Part shown: positions 52,715 to 62,355 of the stretch, piece by piece | Position numbering within the stretch: the first letter of the stretch is position 1 | Layout: the number at the start of each line of letters is the position of its first letter | Assembly (NCBI RefSeq): GCF_001905545.1 | Contig: NZ_LIPD01000022.1 | Location: 1-64,000, forward strand | Direction: 5' to 3' | Source of the DNA: Streptomyces sp. CB02056 | Lineage (GTDB): Bacteria; Actinomycetota; Actinomycetes; Streptomycetales; Streptomycetaceae | Length of the DNA: 64,000 bases | Position numbers and translations under genes: made by a program | Notes under the pieces: generated by a model | Seen by the model: only the letters and a program-made list of their open reading frames with translations | Databases searched by the model: none | What the model was told of the DNA's origin: nothing

Positions 52715-53864
52715 CGCCTCGGCGGTCACGGGGGGCGGGGCGATCGGGTCGATCCACCTGAGCCTGTTGATGGGGCCGCAGATTCCGGTGCCGGTGCCGC
52801 AGCCGGTGACCGACGCGCTGCTGTCGGCGCAGGTGACGGTGGCGTCGGGGCAGCGCAGCGGGTTCCAGTTGGCCTTCGACCTGTCGAAGAACGGGCTGAT
52901 CAACACCGCGCTGCTGCCGGGCGGTTTCTTCGACCCGAAGATCAGGGTCGTGCTGATGGCGGTGGTCACGGGGACGCCGGCCGTGCTGATGGACGGGGTG
53001 ATCATCCGCCAGGAGGTCGGGATCAGCAACCAGCCCGGCCAGTCCACGCTCACCGTCACCGGTGAGGACCTGACGGTGCTGATGGACCTGGAGGAGCAGG
53101 CCGGCGTGCCCTTCCCCGCGATGTCCCCGGCGGCCCGGGTCGCCGCGATCATCGGCAAGTACGGGCAGTACGGCATGGTGCCGCTGGTCGTCCCGGAGCT
53201 GGTGCCGCAGACGCCGATGCCGACCCGGCGGATCGACTTCCAGAAGGGCACCGACCTCGGCTACGTCAACGAGCTGGCGAAGGCGAACGGTTACGTGTTC
53301 TACCTGGACCCCGGGCCGGTCCCGGGGATGAGCCGCGCCTACTGGGGGCCGGAGGTCCGGCTGGGCGTCCCGCAGCACGCGCTGAACGTGAACATGGACG
53401 CGCTGTCCAACGTCGACCAGCTCACCTTCGCCTTCGACGGCACCGCCCGCGAGGAGCCGGAGGCGCGCATCCAGCTGCCGGCGACCAAGGTGTCGACGAT
53501 CCTGCCGGTGCCGGAGGTCAGCATCCTGCGGCCGCCGCTCGCGCTCAGGCCCGCGCCGGCGCTGAAGAAGAAGGTCATCGCCGACACCGCCAAGAAGGAC
53601 ACCTCGCAGGCCGTCGCCGAGACGATCGCGAAGGCGATGCAGTCGGCGGACGCCGTCTCCGGCTCGGGCCAGCTCGACGTCGTCCGGTACGGGCACGTGC
53701 TGCGGCCGCGCGAACTGGTCGGCGTCCGAGGGGCCGGGATCACCTACGACGGCCTGTACTTCGTCAAGAGCGTCACCCACAACCTCAAGCGCGGCTCGTA
53801 CACCCAGAACTTCACGCTGGCCCGCGAGGGCCTGATCGCCCTCCAGCCGACCGTCGTCCCGTAA
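52707..53864 (+). CDS. Baseplate hub protein (gp27/late control D-like)
   Basis: The 385-residue protein has the early VTVASGQRSGFQLAFDLSKN, GVIIRQEVGISNQPGQSTLT, EDLTVLMDLEEQAGVPFPAM, and the long-range block NELAKANGYVFYLDPGP. These match phage late control protein D and the hub half of VgrG. The spike half is in the separate gene at 53984, unlike fused T6SS VgrG. The C-terminus GLYFVKSVTHNLKRGSYTQN is also typical. Confidence 0.9.
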   Translation: MVDASAVTGGGAIGSIHLSLLMGPQIPVPVPQPVTDALLSAQVTVASGQRSGFQLAFDLSKNGLINTALLPGGFFDPKIRVVLMAVVTGTPAVLMDGVIIRQEVGISNQPGQSTLTVTGEDLTVLMDLEEQAGVPFPAMSPAARVAAIIGKYGQYGMVPLVVPELVPQTPMPTRRIDFQKGTDLGYVNELAKANGYVFYLDPGPVPGMSRAYWGPEVRLGVPQHALNVNMDALSNVDQLTFAFDGTAREEPEARIQLPATKVSTILPVPEVSILRPPLALRPAPALKKKVIADTAKKDTSQAVAETIAKAMQSADAVSGSGQLDVVRYGHVLRPRELVGVRGAGITYDGLYFVKSVTHNLKRGSYTQNFTLAREGLIALQPTVVP

Positions 53865-53902
53865 CACCGAAGTCCCGCACCACCGAACCACCGAACCGCC
53901 AA

Positions 53903-53934
53903 AGCACCGCAGCACCGCAGCACCGCAGCACCGC
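53903..53934 (+). repeat. Four tandem copies of AGCACCGC
   Basis: An 8-base unit repeated four times, with related ACCACCGA units just before it, fills part of the 119-base gap between hub and spike genes. The gap is the widest in the baseplate part of the operon and holds no gene. Confidence 0.8.
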
Positions 53935-53983
53935 AGAGCGTCGAAGTCCCGCAAGGCCGCCCCGACCAGCAGGAGTTGCCAGC

Positions 53984-54493
53984 ATGGCCGAACCGACCCG
54001 CTACCTCGGCAAGTACCGGGGAACGGTGGTGACCAACACCGACCCGCTCGGGATCGGCCGCATCCAGGCCCAGGTGCCCGACGTCCTGGGCGACGCCGTG
54101 TCGACCTGGGCGATGCCGTGCTTCCCGGTGGCCGGCCCGGGCATGGGGCACTACGCCGTGCCGCCGGTCGGGGCGGGCGTGTGGCTTGAGTTCGAGCAGG
54201 GCGACCAGAGCTACCCGATCTGGACGGGCTGCTGGTACGGCTCCGCCTCCGAGGTCCCGGTGGAGGCGACGACCGGGCCGCCGGGCGTGCCGAACATGGT
54301 GCTGGAGACCTCGGGGCGGCGGGTGATCGTGCTGTCCGACGACCCGACCACGGGGATCACGCTGCGCATCCCGAGCGGGGCCTCGATCGTGATCAACGAC
54401 TCGGGCATCCGGATCAGCAACGGCCAGGGCGCCTCGATCGCGCTGGTCGGCGCCACCGTGACCATCAACCAGGACGCCCTGAGCGTGACCTGA
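53984..54493 (+). CDS. Central spike protein, phage baseplate assembly V/gp5-like OB-fold
   Basis: The 169-residue protein starts RYLGKYRGTVVTNTDPLGIG and RIQAQVPDVLG, with VPPVGAGVWLEFEQGDQSYP, the OB-fold of gpV/gp5. The C-terminus holds short repeats (ITLRIPSGASIVINDSGIRI, ISNGQGASIALVGATVTIN) that would form the beta-prism needle. It sits under the hub and carries the PAAR tip encoded next. AGGAG lies 11 bases before the ATG. Confidence 0.92.
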   Translation: MAEPTRYLGKYRGTVVTNTDPLGIGRIQAQVPDVLGDAVSTWAMPCFPVAGPGMGHYAVPPVGAGVWLEFEQGDQSYPIWTGCWYGSASEVPVEATTGPPGVPNMVLETSGRRVIVLSDDPTTGITLRIPSGASIVINDSGIRISNGQGASIALVGATVTINQDALSVT

Positions 54494-54508
54494 CGGGGGG
54501 AGATTGTC

Positions 54509-54841
54509 TTGTCCGGAAAACTGCTGCACGTCAATGCGACGGTGATCTGCCCGCACGGCGCCCAGGCGACGGCGGTGCCCGCCCAGGGCCGGGTGCTGGT
54601 CGCCGGGCAGGCCGTCACCAGCACGGCCGACCTGTACACCGTGACCGGCTGCCCGTTCACCGTGGCGGGGAAGCCGCAGCCCTGCGTCACGATCCGCTGG
54701 GTGCTGCCGTCCGCCCGGATCCGGGTGAACGGCTCGCCCGCGCTGCCGCAGTCCGCCACCGGGCTGTGCCAGAGCGCCGAGCAGATCCCGCAGGGGCCGC
54801 CGGTCGTCACCGTCGTCCAACAGCGGGCGGAGGGGGTATGA
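54509..54841 (+). CDS. PAAR-like spike tip protein
   Basis: The 110-residue protein has HVNATVICPHGAQATAVPAQ, GCPFTVAGKPQPCVTIRW and a Cys-rich pattern of small beta repeats typical of PAAR/DUF4280-like tips of eCIS. It sharpens the needle and can carry cargo. The TTG start follows GGGGGGAG. The stop overlaps the next ATG. Confidence 0.82.
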   Translation: MSGKLLHVNATVICPHGAQATAVPAQGRVLVAGQAVTSTADLYTVTGCPFTVAGKPQPCVTIRWVLPSARIRVNGSPALPQSATGLCQSAEQIPQGPPVVTVVQQRAEGV

Positions 54842-55275
54842 GCACCACGCGATCCACCCAACAGCCCGTCAGCGGCGCCGAGTTGATGGCACCACCGCCA
54901 GGGCCCGCCCGGACGGACCTCGCCTTCCCGTTCCGGATCGACAGCCGCGGGCGCACCGCCGGGGCGGCGTACGACGACCATGTGCGCGACCTGATCGAGC
55001 AGTTGCTGTTCACCAGCCCGGGTGAGCGGGTCATGCACCCGGACTTCGGCTGCGGGCTGCTCGACCTGGTCTTCGCGCCGAACAGCCCGGAGCTGGCGGC
55101 CACTTTGCAACTGTCCGTCCAGGCGGCTCTGCAGCGGTGGCTCGGCGATGTGATCGAGGTCGTCGCGCTCAACGTGGAGAGCGAGGACAACGTGGTGCGG
55201 GTCGAGCTGGCGTACGTCGTCCGCCGGACGGGCACCCGGCGGCAGGACGTGTTCGAGGGCGGGGTGGCGGCATGA
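54838..55275 (+). CDS. Baseplate wedge protein, gp25-like
   Basis: The 145-residue protein has DLAFPFRIDSRGRTAG, DHVRDLIEQLLFTSPGERVM and HPDFGCGLLDLVFAP, the signature of gp25/GPW lysozyme-like baseplate wedge proteins, which start sheath polymerisation. It overlaps the PAAR-like gene and the following gene by four bases each. Confidence 0.94.
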   Translation: MSTTRSTQQPVSGAELMAPPPGPARTDLAFPFRIDSRGRTAGAAYDDHVRDLIEQLLFTSPGERVMHPDFGCGLLDLVFAPNSPELAATLQLSVQAALQRWLGDVIEVVALNVESEDNVVRVELAYVVRRTGTRRQDVFEGGVAA

Positions 55276-58200
55276 CCGGCCAGGCGGAATTCCCGACCTC
55301 ACAGTGCGGCACGGAACTTCGCCGGGCCGACGTGCGCGCGGCGCGGCTGCTGGGGCTGGACGGCGCCGAGCCGAGCGACGACGGGCGCACGCTGACGGTG
55401 ACCTTCCTCGGCCGGGCGCCGGACGAGCTGGGCCCGGAGAACATCCGGGTCGACGGCGGCCGCCGGATCACCGGTCTGCGCGCCGTCGCGGTCGACATCG
55501 AGCGCGCGGACGACCCGGAGCTGGACGACCGGATGCTCGTCACCCTCGACCGGGCGGGCGACACCTCCCGCTACCGGCTGAGCGTGGTCCTGGCGGACGC
55601 GTACGGCCGGCCGGGCACCCGCCCGTTCCCGGGCTTCGACCCGCGGTACGCGCACACCGGTTTCTCCTTCGGCGCCGACTGCCCGTCCCCGTACGACTGC
55701 CGCACCGACGAGGGCTGCCCGCCCGCCGTCCGGCCGGCCCCGGTGATCGACTACACCGCGCGCGACTACGAGAGCCTGCGTCGGCTCGTGCTGGACCGGA
55801 TGAGCCTGACCGTCCCCGGCTGGACCGAGCGGCACCTGCCCGACCTCGGTGTCACCCTGGTCGAGCTGCTCGCCTACACCGCCGACCAGCTCTCCTACCA
55901 GCAGGACGCGGTGGCCACCGAGGCGTACCTCGACACGGCCCGCCGCCGGGTGTCGGTGCGCCGGCACGTCCGGCTGGTCGACTACGCGGTGCACGACGGC
56001 TGCAACGCCCGGGCGTTCGTCGCGCTGGCGGTGGACCGCTCCGTCACCCTGCGGTCCGGCACCTTCCGCTTCGCCGCCGTCGACGTCGGCCGGCTGGGCC
56101 CGCAGGAGCGTCCGGAGCTGTCCACGGTGATCCCGGACGAGGACCTGGACGTGCTCGCCCGCACCGCCGCCGTGGAGGTGTTCGAGCCGCTCGGCGGGGC
56201 GGACCTGGTGCTGCACCCCGCGCACAACACCATCCGGTTCTGGACCTGGGGCGACCAGGACTGCGTCCTGCCCCGGGGCGCGACCTCCGCCACCCTCCGC
56301 GACGACCGGCCCGACACCGACCCGTGCCCGCGCGAGGACCGGCCCGGGGCGGCCCCGCGCGAGGACACCGCCCCGCCCGGCGACCGGCCCGGCACCGACA
56401 AGCCCGAGCCCCGCACCCGCCACCTGGCGCTGCGCCCCGGCGACCTGCTGGTCATCGAGGAGGTCCTCGGCCCGCGCACCGGCGCGCCCGCCGACGCCGA
56501 CCCCGCGCACCGCCAGGGCGTCCGGCTCACCTCCGTCACCCCGCTGGTCGACGAGCTGTACGACCAGCCCGTGCTGGAGGTCACCTGGGCGCCGGAGGAC
56601 GCGCTCGCCTTCCCGGTCTGCCTGTCCTCCCACGGCGGCAGCGAGTGCGGCCCGATCGCCGACGTGAGCGTCGCCCGCGGCAACGTCGCCCTGGTCGACC
56701 ACGGCCGCTCGCTCACCTTCTGCGGCGGCACCCCGGAGGCCTTCCCGGTGCCGCCGGAGCCGGTCCGTACGGCGCCCTGCGGGCCGGGCGGGTGCGGCTG
56801 CGAGGACCGCGCCGAGGGCAGCCCGGCGGCGGAGGCGATCCGGGAACTGCTCGACCAGGCCCGCGACGGCCGCCAGCTCGGCCCGGAGCAGGTCCGCGCC
56901 CTGGACGCGCTGCTCGGCGAGGCGGCGGTGCGGCGGGCCGGGCTGAGTGTGCTGCTCGCGCCCGGCGCGACCGCGGAGGGCGAGGACGGCGAGGGCGCGG
57001 TGGTGGAGCCGCCCACGGCCGACGCCCAGGCGGCGGCGCTGGAGACCCTGCTCGACCAGAGCCGCTACCCGGTGCTGCCGCAGCCCTTCCGCCCGCTGCT
57101 GCGCTACGCGCCGGTCACCCAGGCGGCCGCCTACCCGGACCGGGCGCACGTCTGCGCCGGGCAGGCCGCCCTGCTCGCCGGCGTTCCGGAGCGGGTCCGG
57201 CTGCGACTGGAGGGGCTGTGGCACCGGGCGTGCGACGGCCACCACCTCTCCCGGGCCGAACTCGCCGAACTGACCGTGCTGTTCGGCGCCCGGGTGGTGC
57301 AGGAGCTGCGGCTCGCGGAGCGGCCCGCCGCCGGGCTGCGCGAGCTGCTGGCCCGCCGCACCCGCCTGCTCGCCGCCAAGCTGCGCCGCCTGGAGGTGCT
57401 CACCGCGCGCGCCCGCTCCGGCGGGGTGCTCGGGCGGCCCATCGTCTGGGAGGTGGCCCAGAGTTGGGGCGCCCGGTACGCCGCCGGGCTCGACCCCGAC
57501 TCCCCCGCGCTGGCCGGCCCCGCGGCCGGGATCGCCGTCCAGGACCCGCGCGCCGCCCTGCCCGAGGTCCGGGCCGCCTCGGCGGGCCAGGAGTGGACGC
57601 CCCGCCGGGACCTGCTCGCCGACGGCCGCCGGGACCGGCACTTCGTGGGCGAGCTGGAGGACGACGGGCGCCTCGCGCTGCGCTTCGGCGACGGCCGCCA
57701 CGGCCTGCCGCCCGCACCCGGCGGCACGCTGGAGGTCGCCTACCGGATCGGCAACGGCACGGCCGGGAACGTGGGCGCGGAGGCCGTCAACCACCTGGTG
57801 GTCTGCCGGGACCGGCCGCCCCAGGCGAACCGGCGCGGCGCCGCCGCCCGGCCGCAGGACGCGGTGCGGCTGGTCCGCAACCCGCTGCCCGCGACCGGCG
57901 GGGTCGAGCCCGAACCGCTCGACCAGGTCCGCCGGCTCGCCCCGCTGGCCCTGGGCCGCACCAGGCTGCGCGCCGTCACGGCCGCCGACTACGCGGAGCT
58001 GGCCGCCGCCCTGCCGGGCGTCCGGCGGGCCGCGGCCGCGCTCCGCTGGACGGGCAGTGTGCAGGAGGTGCACGTCGCCGTCGAGCCGTTCGGGCAGGCG
58101 GTGGCCGGCCCGGCCCTGCTGGAGGCGGTCGGGCACGGTCTGGAGGCGTACCGCCGGATCGGCCACGACCTGGTCGTCCGGCCCGCCCTGCTGGTGCCGA

Positions 58201-58559
58201 TCGACCTCGAACTGCGGGTCTGCGCCGCCGCCGGCTACCAACGCGGCCACGTCCTGGCCGAGTTGCGCCGGGTGCTGGGCAACCGCGCCCTGCCGGACGG
58301 CCGGCTCGGCTTCTTCCACCCGGACGCGCTGGGCTTCGGCGAACCGGTGCGGGTCTCCAGGCTGGTGGCCGCGGCGGCCGCCGTGCCGGGCGTCGTCAGT
58401 GCTGAAGTGACCAGGCTGCGGCGGCAGTTCGGACGGGACGACGGCGAGCTGGACGACGGGCTGCTGCGGCTCGGCGCGCTGGAGATCGCCGCGTGCGACA
58501 ACGACCCCGACCGGCCGGAGAACGGCCGGCTCTCGATCGTCCTCGGAGGTGGCCGATGA
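55272..58559 (+). CDS. Large baseplate wedge protein, gpJ/gp6-like (first)
   Basis: The 1095-residue protein has VIDYTARDYESLRRLVLDRM and LPDLGVTLVELLAYTADQLS, the core of eCIS putative baseplate assembly proteins. The later VAYRIGNGTAGNVGAEAVNH, VRNPLPATGGVEPE and RLRAVTAADYAELAAALPGV match the gpJ fold. A Cys-rich insertion (CGPGGCGCED) is at about 500-515. It forms the wedge ring around the hub with the second gpJ-like protein. Confidence 0.92.
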   Translation: MTGQAEFPTSQCGTELRRADVRAARLLGLDGAEPSDDGRTLTVTFLGRAPDELGPENIRVDGGRRITGLRAVAVDIERADDPELDDRMLVTLDRAGDTSRYRLSVVLADAYGRPGTRPFPGFDPRYAHTGFSFGADCPSPYDCRTDEGCPPAVRPAPVIDYTARDYESLRRLVLDRMSLTVPGWTERHLPDLGVTLVELLAYTADQLSYQQDAVATEAYLDTARRRVSVRRHVRLVDYAVHDGCNARAFVALAVDRSVTLRSGTFRFAAVDVGRLGPQERPELSTVIPDEDLDVLARTAAVEVFEPLGGADLVLHPAHNTIRFWTWGDQDCVLPRGATSATLRDDRPDTDPCPREDRPGAAPREDTAPPGDRPGTDKPEPRTRHLALRPGDLLVIEEVLGPRTGAPADADPAHRQGVRLTSVTPLVDELYDQPVLEVTWAPEDALAFPVCLSSHGGSECGPIADVSVARGNVALVDHGRSLTFCGGTPEAFPVPPEPVRTAPCGPGGCGCEDRAEGSPAAEAIRELLDQARDGRQLGPEQVRALDALLGEAAVRRAGLSVLLAPGATAEGEDGEGAVVEPPTADAQAAALETLLDQSRYPVLPQPFRPLLRYAPVTQAAAYPDRAHVCAGQAALLAGVPERVRLRLEGLWHRACDGHHLSRAELAELTVLFGARVVQELRLAERPAAGLRELLARRTRLLAAKLRRLEVLTARARSGGVLGRPIVWEVAQSWGARYAAGLDPDSPALAGPAAGIAVQDPRAALPEVRAASAGQEWTPRRDLLADGRRDRHFVGELEDDGRLALRFGDGRHGLPPAPGGTLEVAYRIGNGTAGNVGAEAVNHLVVCRDRPPQANRRGAAARPQDAVRLVRNPLPATGGVEPEPLDQVRRLAPLALGRTRLRAVTAADYAELAAALPGVRRAAAALRWTGSVQEVHVAVEPFGQAVAGPALLEAVGHGLEAYRRIGHDLVVRPALLVPIDLELRVCAAAGYQRGHVLAELRRVLGNRALPDGRLGFFHPDALGFGEPVRVSRLVAAAAAVPGVVSAEVTRLRRQFGRDDGELDDGLLRLGALEIAACDNDPDRPENGRLSIVLGGGR

Positions 58560-61500
58560 GCGGCCAGTGCACCTGCGGCTGCGCGGGCACCGCCACCGCG
58601 ACCCCGGTCCCGGTGTTCAACCCGCCCGGACTGGACGCCATCGGCTACCGGGTCGGCCGCTACGGGGAGTTCCTCGACAGCCTGCTCGCCCGGCTGTCCG
58701 GCCCCGCCTACCCGGCGCTGCGCGACCTGACCGTCCGCACCCCGGACGACCCGGCGATCGCGCTGCTGGACGCCTGGGCCGTGCTCGCCGACCTGCTCAC
58801 CTTCTACTCGGAGCGGATCGCCAACGAGGGCTACCTGCGCACCGCCACCGAGGAGGACTCGCTCGCCCTGCTCGGCCGGCTGGTCGGGCACCGGCCCCGG
58901 CCCGGCGTGGCCGCCGACACCTACCTCGCCTACTCCCTCGACCACGACCCGCGGGCGGCCGAGGACCCGACCGTGGTGATCCCGCGCGGCGCCCGCAGCC
59001 AGAGCGTCCCCGGCCCCGGCGAGGACCCGCAGTCCTTCGAGACCGCCGAGGACCTCGCCGCCCGCTCGGCCTGGAACGAACTGGCCGTGCTGCGCCGCCG
59101 CCCGTACCAGCTGACGCCCGGCCAGCTGAACCCCGGCGGACGCGCCGAGCTGTTCGCCGCCGGCACCGCGAACAACCTGCGGCCCGGCGACCGGCTGCTG
59201 TTCGTCTTCAGCGCCGACAAGGCCGCCGACCCGGTCCACCGGATGCTGCGGCTGGTGCCCGAGGTGCGGCTCGACCGCGACAACGACGTCACGGTGATCG
59301 GGCTGCCCCGGGACCTGCGCACCCTCAAGGACCTGCGCGCCGAACTCGCCGACTGGATCACCGTCTCCGAGTCCGCCCCGAACCCGAGGCCCGGGCACAG
59401 CCGGATCATCCGGGACTTCGACGAGCAGGTGCTCGCCCCGCTGCGCGCCGACCTCGACCGGCCGTCCGGCCCGCTGGGCACCCCGGCCGAGTTCGCCGAC
59501 CGGCTCGCCCCGGTGGTCGACCGGGCCGCCGAGGCCGCCGAACTGGCCCACGCCCAGCAGCCGGTGGCCGACTGGTTCGGGCACCTCGGCGATGAGCTCA
59601 CCGGCCTGCGGGACCGCGCCCACCAGCTGGAGCCGCCGCAGGCCCCCGACAAGCCCGGGCCCCCCGGCCCCGGCACCGCCGACCCGGCCGTCCGCGGACT
59701 CGGCTCGCTGCTGGCCGCGCTGCGCACCGCCCCCACCCGGCCCCCGCTCAGCGCGCGGGACCTCGCCCGCGACCCGCAGCGCCTGTTCGCGCCCGGCTCG
59801 GACCTCGGCGCGCAGCTGCTGTCCGCGCTCGACCCCCGGCTGCGCGACGGCCTCTACCCCGCCTGGCGGCAGGTCGACCTGACGGCGCCGCTGGCCGTGC
59901 ACGAGATCCAGGCGATGCGGGTGGTCGCCACCCCGTTCGGCGCCACCGCGCCGCTCAAGCCCGTCTACGGCACCGACGGCCGGATCGACCGCTACGTGGA
60001 CTGGCCGCTCTCCGGCAGCACGCTGGTCAGCGTCCGGATCGCCTTCGACGACGCCGGCGCCGTCCCGAAGACCGCCGACTTCACGTACGTCGAGGCGGGC
60101 AGCCTGGTGCACAGCGGCTTCTCGCTGCCGTGGGACCACACCTTCCCGTTCGGGCCCGGCCAGGTCAAGATCGTCACCACCGAGCCGACGGCACCGCCCG
60201 TACCGCCGCCGTCCGCCCTGCGGACCGCCGTACCCGCGCCCGCCCCGGAGCCCGGCGTCAGCGCCCAGCTGCTGGCCGAACTGCCGGAGCGCACGGTCTT
60301 CGTGTCCCGCCCCCAGGCCGACGGCCGCGTCCACGTGAAGGTCGAGGGCGGGCCCGGCCCCGCGCTCGACTACCAGCTCGACCCGGGCCAGGAACGGACC
60401 GGCGAGTCCGGCGAGCTGAACGTCCGGGTGCACCGCTACGCCGGCACCGACCAGTCGGCGCCGGCCGTCGAGGTGGCCCTCACCACCAAGCTGCAGCCGG
60501 TATCCGGCACGGTGCTCACCCTCGACGCCGTGTACGACCAGATCGCGCCCGGCAGTTGGGTGGTGATCCAGCGGCCCCGCAAGGGCCTCGACGGCGGCAT
60601 CCCGGGCAGCCGCGACCTCGCCGAGGTCATCACCCGGGTCACCGACGTGCGCGTGGTCTCCCGCGCCGACTTCGGCATCACCGGGAAGGTGACCGAACTC
60701 TCCCTCCAGCAGCCCTGGTTGGACGACCAGGACACCCAGCTCTCGCACCTGCGGGACGCCACCGTCTACGCCCGCGGCGAGGCGCTGCGGCTCGCCGACG
60801 AGCCCGTCACCGAGGACGTCCGCGGCGACCGGATCGAACTCGCCCGGCTCTACGACGGGTTGACCCCCGGCCGGTGGATCGCGGTCGGCGGCGAGCGGAC
60901 CGACCTCCCGCACACCACCGGCGTCCGCGGCACCGAGCTGGCCATGATCGCCGGCGTCGAGCAGGGCGTCGACCCGCTCCTGCCCGGGGACACCGTCCGC
61001 ACCACCGTCACGCTCAGCGCCCCGCTCGCCTTCCGCTACCGGCGCGACACCGTCCAGGTCCTCGGCAATGTCGTCCGCGCCACCCAGGGCGCCACCCGCG
61101 ACGAGGCGATCGGCAGCGGCGACGCGGGCGTCCCCGGCCAGCGCTTCACCCTCTGGCAGTCGCCGCTCACCTGGCTGGCCGCCGACACCCCCGGGGGCGC
61201 GCGCAGCACCCTGGAGGTCCGGGTCGACGGGGTGCTCTGGCACGAGGTCGACAGCCTCACCGGACGCGGCCCGGACGAACGGGTCTACGTCACCGCGACC
61301 GCCGCCGACGGCCGCACCACCGTCACCTTCGGCGACGGCGTGCACGGCTCGCGCCTGGCCACCGGCCGGGAGAACGTCCGCGCCCGCTACCGGATCGGCA
61401 TCGGCGAGAGCGGCAACGTCGGCGCCGGCCGGATCACCCAGCTCACCACCCGCCCGCTCGGCGTCTCCGCCGTCGTCAACCCGCTGCCCGCCACCGGCGG

Positions 61501-62326
61501 CGCCGGACCGGACGGACCGGGCCTGGCCAGGCGCACCATCCCGCTCGCCGTCACCGCCCTGGACCGGCTGGTCTCGGTGCCCGACTACGAGGACTTCACC
61601 CGCGCCCGGGCCGGCATCGGGCGCGCCAGCGCCACCCGGCTCTCGGACGGCCGGCGCGAGCTCGTCCACGTCACGGTCGCCGGGGTGGACGACATCCCGC
61701 TCGCCGCCGACTCCGACCTGCTCCGCACCCTGCGGTCCTCGCTCACCGCCTACGGCGACCCGCGGCTGCCCGTCCGGGTCGCCGTGCGCGAGCTCGTCCT
61801 GCTGGTCGTCGCCGCGGGCGTCAAGGTCGCCCCGGACCACTCCTGGGACCTCGTCGAACCGGCCGTGCGCCGCGCCCTGCTCGACCGGCTCGGCTACGCC
61901 GGACGCCAACTCGGCCAGCCCGCCCACCTGTCCGAGGTGCTCGCCGCCGCCCAGGCCGTCCCCGGCGTGGACCGGGTGGACGTCGACGCCTTCACCGGCG
62001 TGCCCGGCAGCCTCACCCCGGACGGCCTGGAGAACCTCGCCGCCCGGCTCGCGCGGCCGCAGCCGACGGTCCCGGCCCGGCTCGCCCGCTACGAGGAGCA
62101 GCGCTACCGGGTGCGGGACGCCGCCGGTGAGACGCTCACCGACATCGCCGCCCGCAACGGCGTCCCGCTCGCGGAACTGCTGCGCCTCAACCCGGCCGTC
62201 ACCGACACCCGCCCGCTGCCGGCCGGCCGCGTGGTGACGGTGTTCCGCGGCATCCGACCGGCCCAACTCGCCGTACTGGCACCGGACCTGCCCGACACGT
62301 TGATCCTCAAGGAGATCCGCGGATGA
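58556..62326 (+). CDS. Large baseplate wedge protein, gpJ/gp6-like (second), with C-terminal LysM
   Basis: The 1256-residue protein opens with a Cys-rich CTCGCAG and then PDDPAIALLDAWAVLADLLT, FYSERIANEGYLRTATEEDS. The gpJ blocks are TFGDGVHGSRLATGRENVRA, YRIGIGESGNVGAGRITQLT, NPLPATGGAGPDG and DYEDFTRARAGIG. The last 70 residues form a LysM-like module (YRVRDAAGETLTDIAARNGV, LLRLNPAVTDTRPLPAGRV) that may touch peptidoglycan or another baseplate part. The ATG overlaps the preceding gene's stop. Confidence 0.92.
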   Translation: MSGQCTCGCAGTATATPVPVFNPPGLDAIGYRVGRYGEFLDSLLARLSGPAYPALRDLTVRTPDDPAIALLDAWAVLADLLTFYSERIANEGYLRTATEEDSLALLGRLVGHRPRPGVAADTYLAYSLDHDPRAAEDPTVVIPRGARSQSVPGPGEDPQSFETAEDLAARSAWNELAVLRRRPYQLTPGQLNPGGRAELFAAGTANNLRPGDRLLFVFSADKAADPVHRMLRLVPEVRLDRDNDVTVIGLPRDLRTLKDLRAELADWITVSESAPNPRPGHSRIIRDFDEQVLAPLRADLDRPSGPLGTPAEFADRLAPVVDRAAEAAELAHAQQPVADWFGHLGDELTGLRDRAHQLEPPQAPDKPGPPGPGTADPAVRGLGSLLAALRTAPTRPPLSARDLARDPQRLFAPGSDLGAQLLSALDPRLRDGLYPAWRQVDLTAPLAVHEIQAMRVVATPFGATAPLKPVYGTDGRIDRYVDWPLSGSTLVSVRIAFDDAGAVPKTADFTYVEAGSLVHSGFSLPWDHTFPFGPGQVKIVTTEPTAPPVPPPSALRTAVPAPAPEPGVSAQLLAELPERTVFVSRPQADGRVHVKVEGGPGPALDYQLDPGQERTGESGELNVRVHRYAGTDQSAPAVEVALTTKLQPVSGTVLTLDAVYDQIAPGSWVVIQRPRKGLDGGIPGSRDLAEVITRVTDVRVVSRADFGITGKVTELSLQQPWLDDQDTQLSHLRDATVYARGEALRLADEPVTEDVRGDRIELARLYDGLTPGRWIAVGGERTDLPHTTGVRGTELAMIAGVEQGVDPLLPGDTVRTTVTLSAPLAFRYRRDTVQVLGNVVRATQGATRDEAIGSGDAGVPGQRFTLWQSPLTWLAADTPGGARSTLEVRVDGVLWHEVDSLTGRGPDERVYVTATAADGRTTVTFGDGVHGSRLATGRENVRARYRIGIGESGNVGAGRITQLTTRPLGVSAVVNPLPATGGAGPDGPGLARRTIPLAVTALDRLVSVPDYEDFTRARAGIGRASATRLSDGRRELVHVTVAGVDDIPLAADSDLLRTLRSSLTAYGDPRLPVRVAVRELVLLVVAAGVKVAPDHSWDLVEPAVRRALLDRLGYAGRQLGQPAHLSEVLAAAQAVPGVDRVDVDAFTGVPGSLTPDGLENLAARLARPQPTVPARLARYEEQRYRVRDAAGETLTDIAARNGVPLAELLRLNPAVTDTRPLPAGRVVTVFRGIRPAQLAVLAPDLPDTLILKEIRG

Positions 62327-62355
62327 ACCAGCGCATCCATCGGAGGTGGGCATGA
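62323..62355 (+). CDS. 10-codon coupling mini-ORF
   Basis: ATG at 62323 overlaps the stop of the second gpJ-like gene, and the TGA at 62353 overlaps the ATG of the tail-protein gene. CGGAGGTGGG inside it is the ribosome site for that next gene. It probably only keeps ribosomes on the transcript. No product is claimed. Confidence 0.25.
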   Translation: MNQRIHRRWA

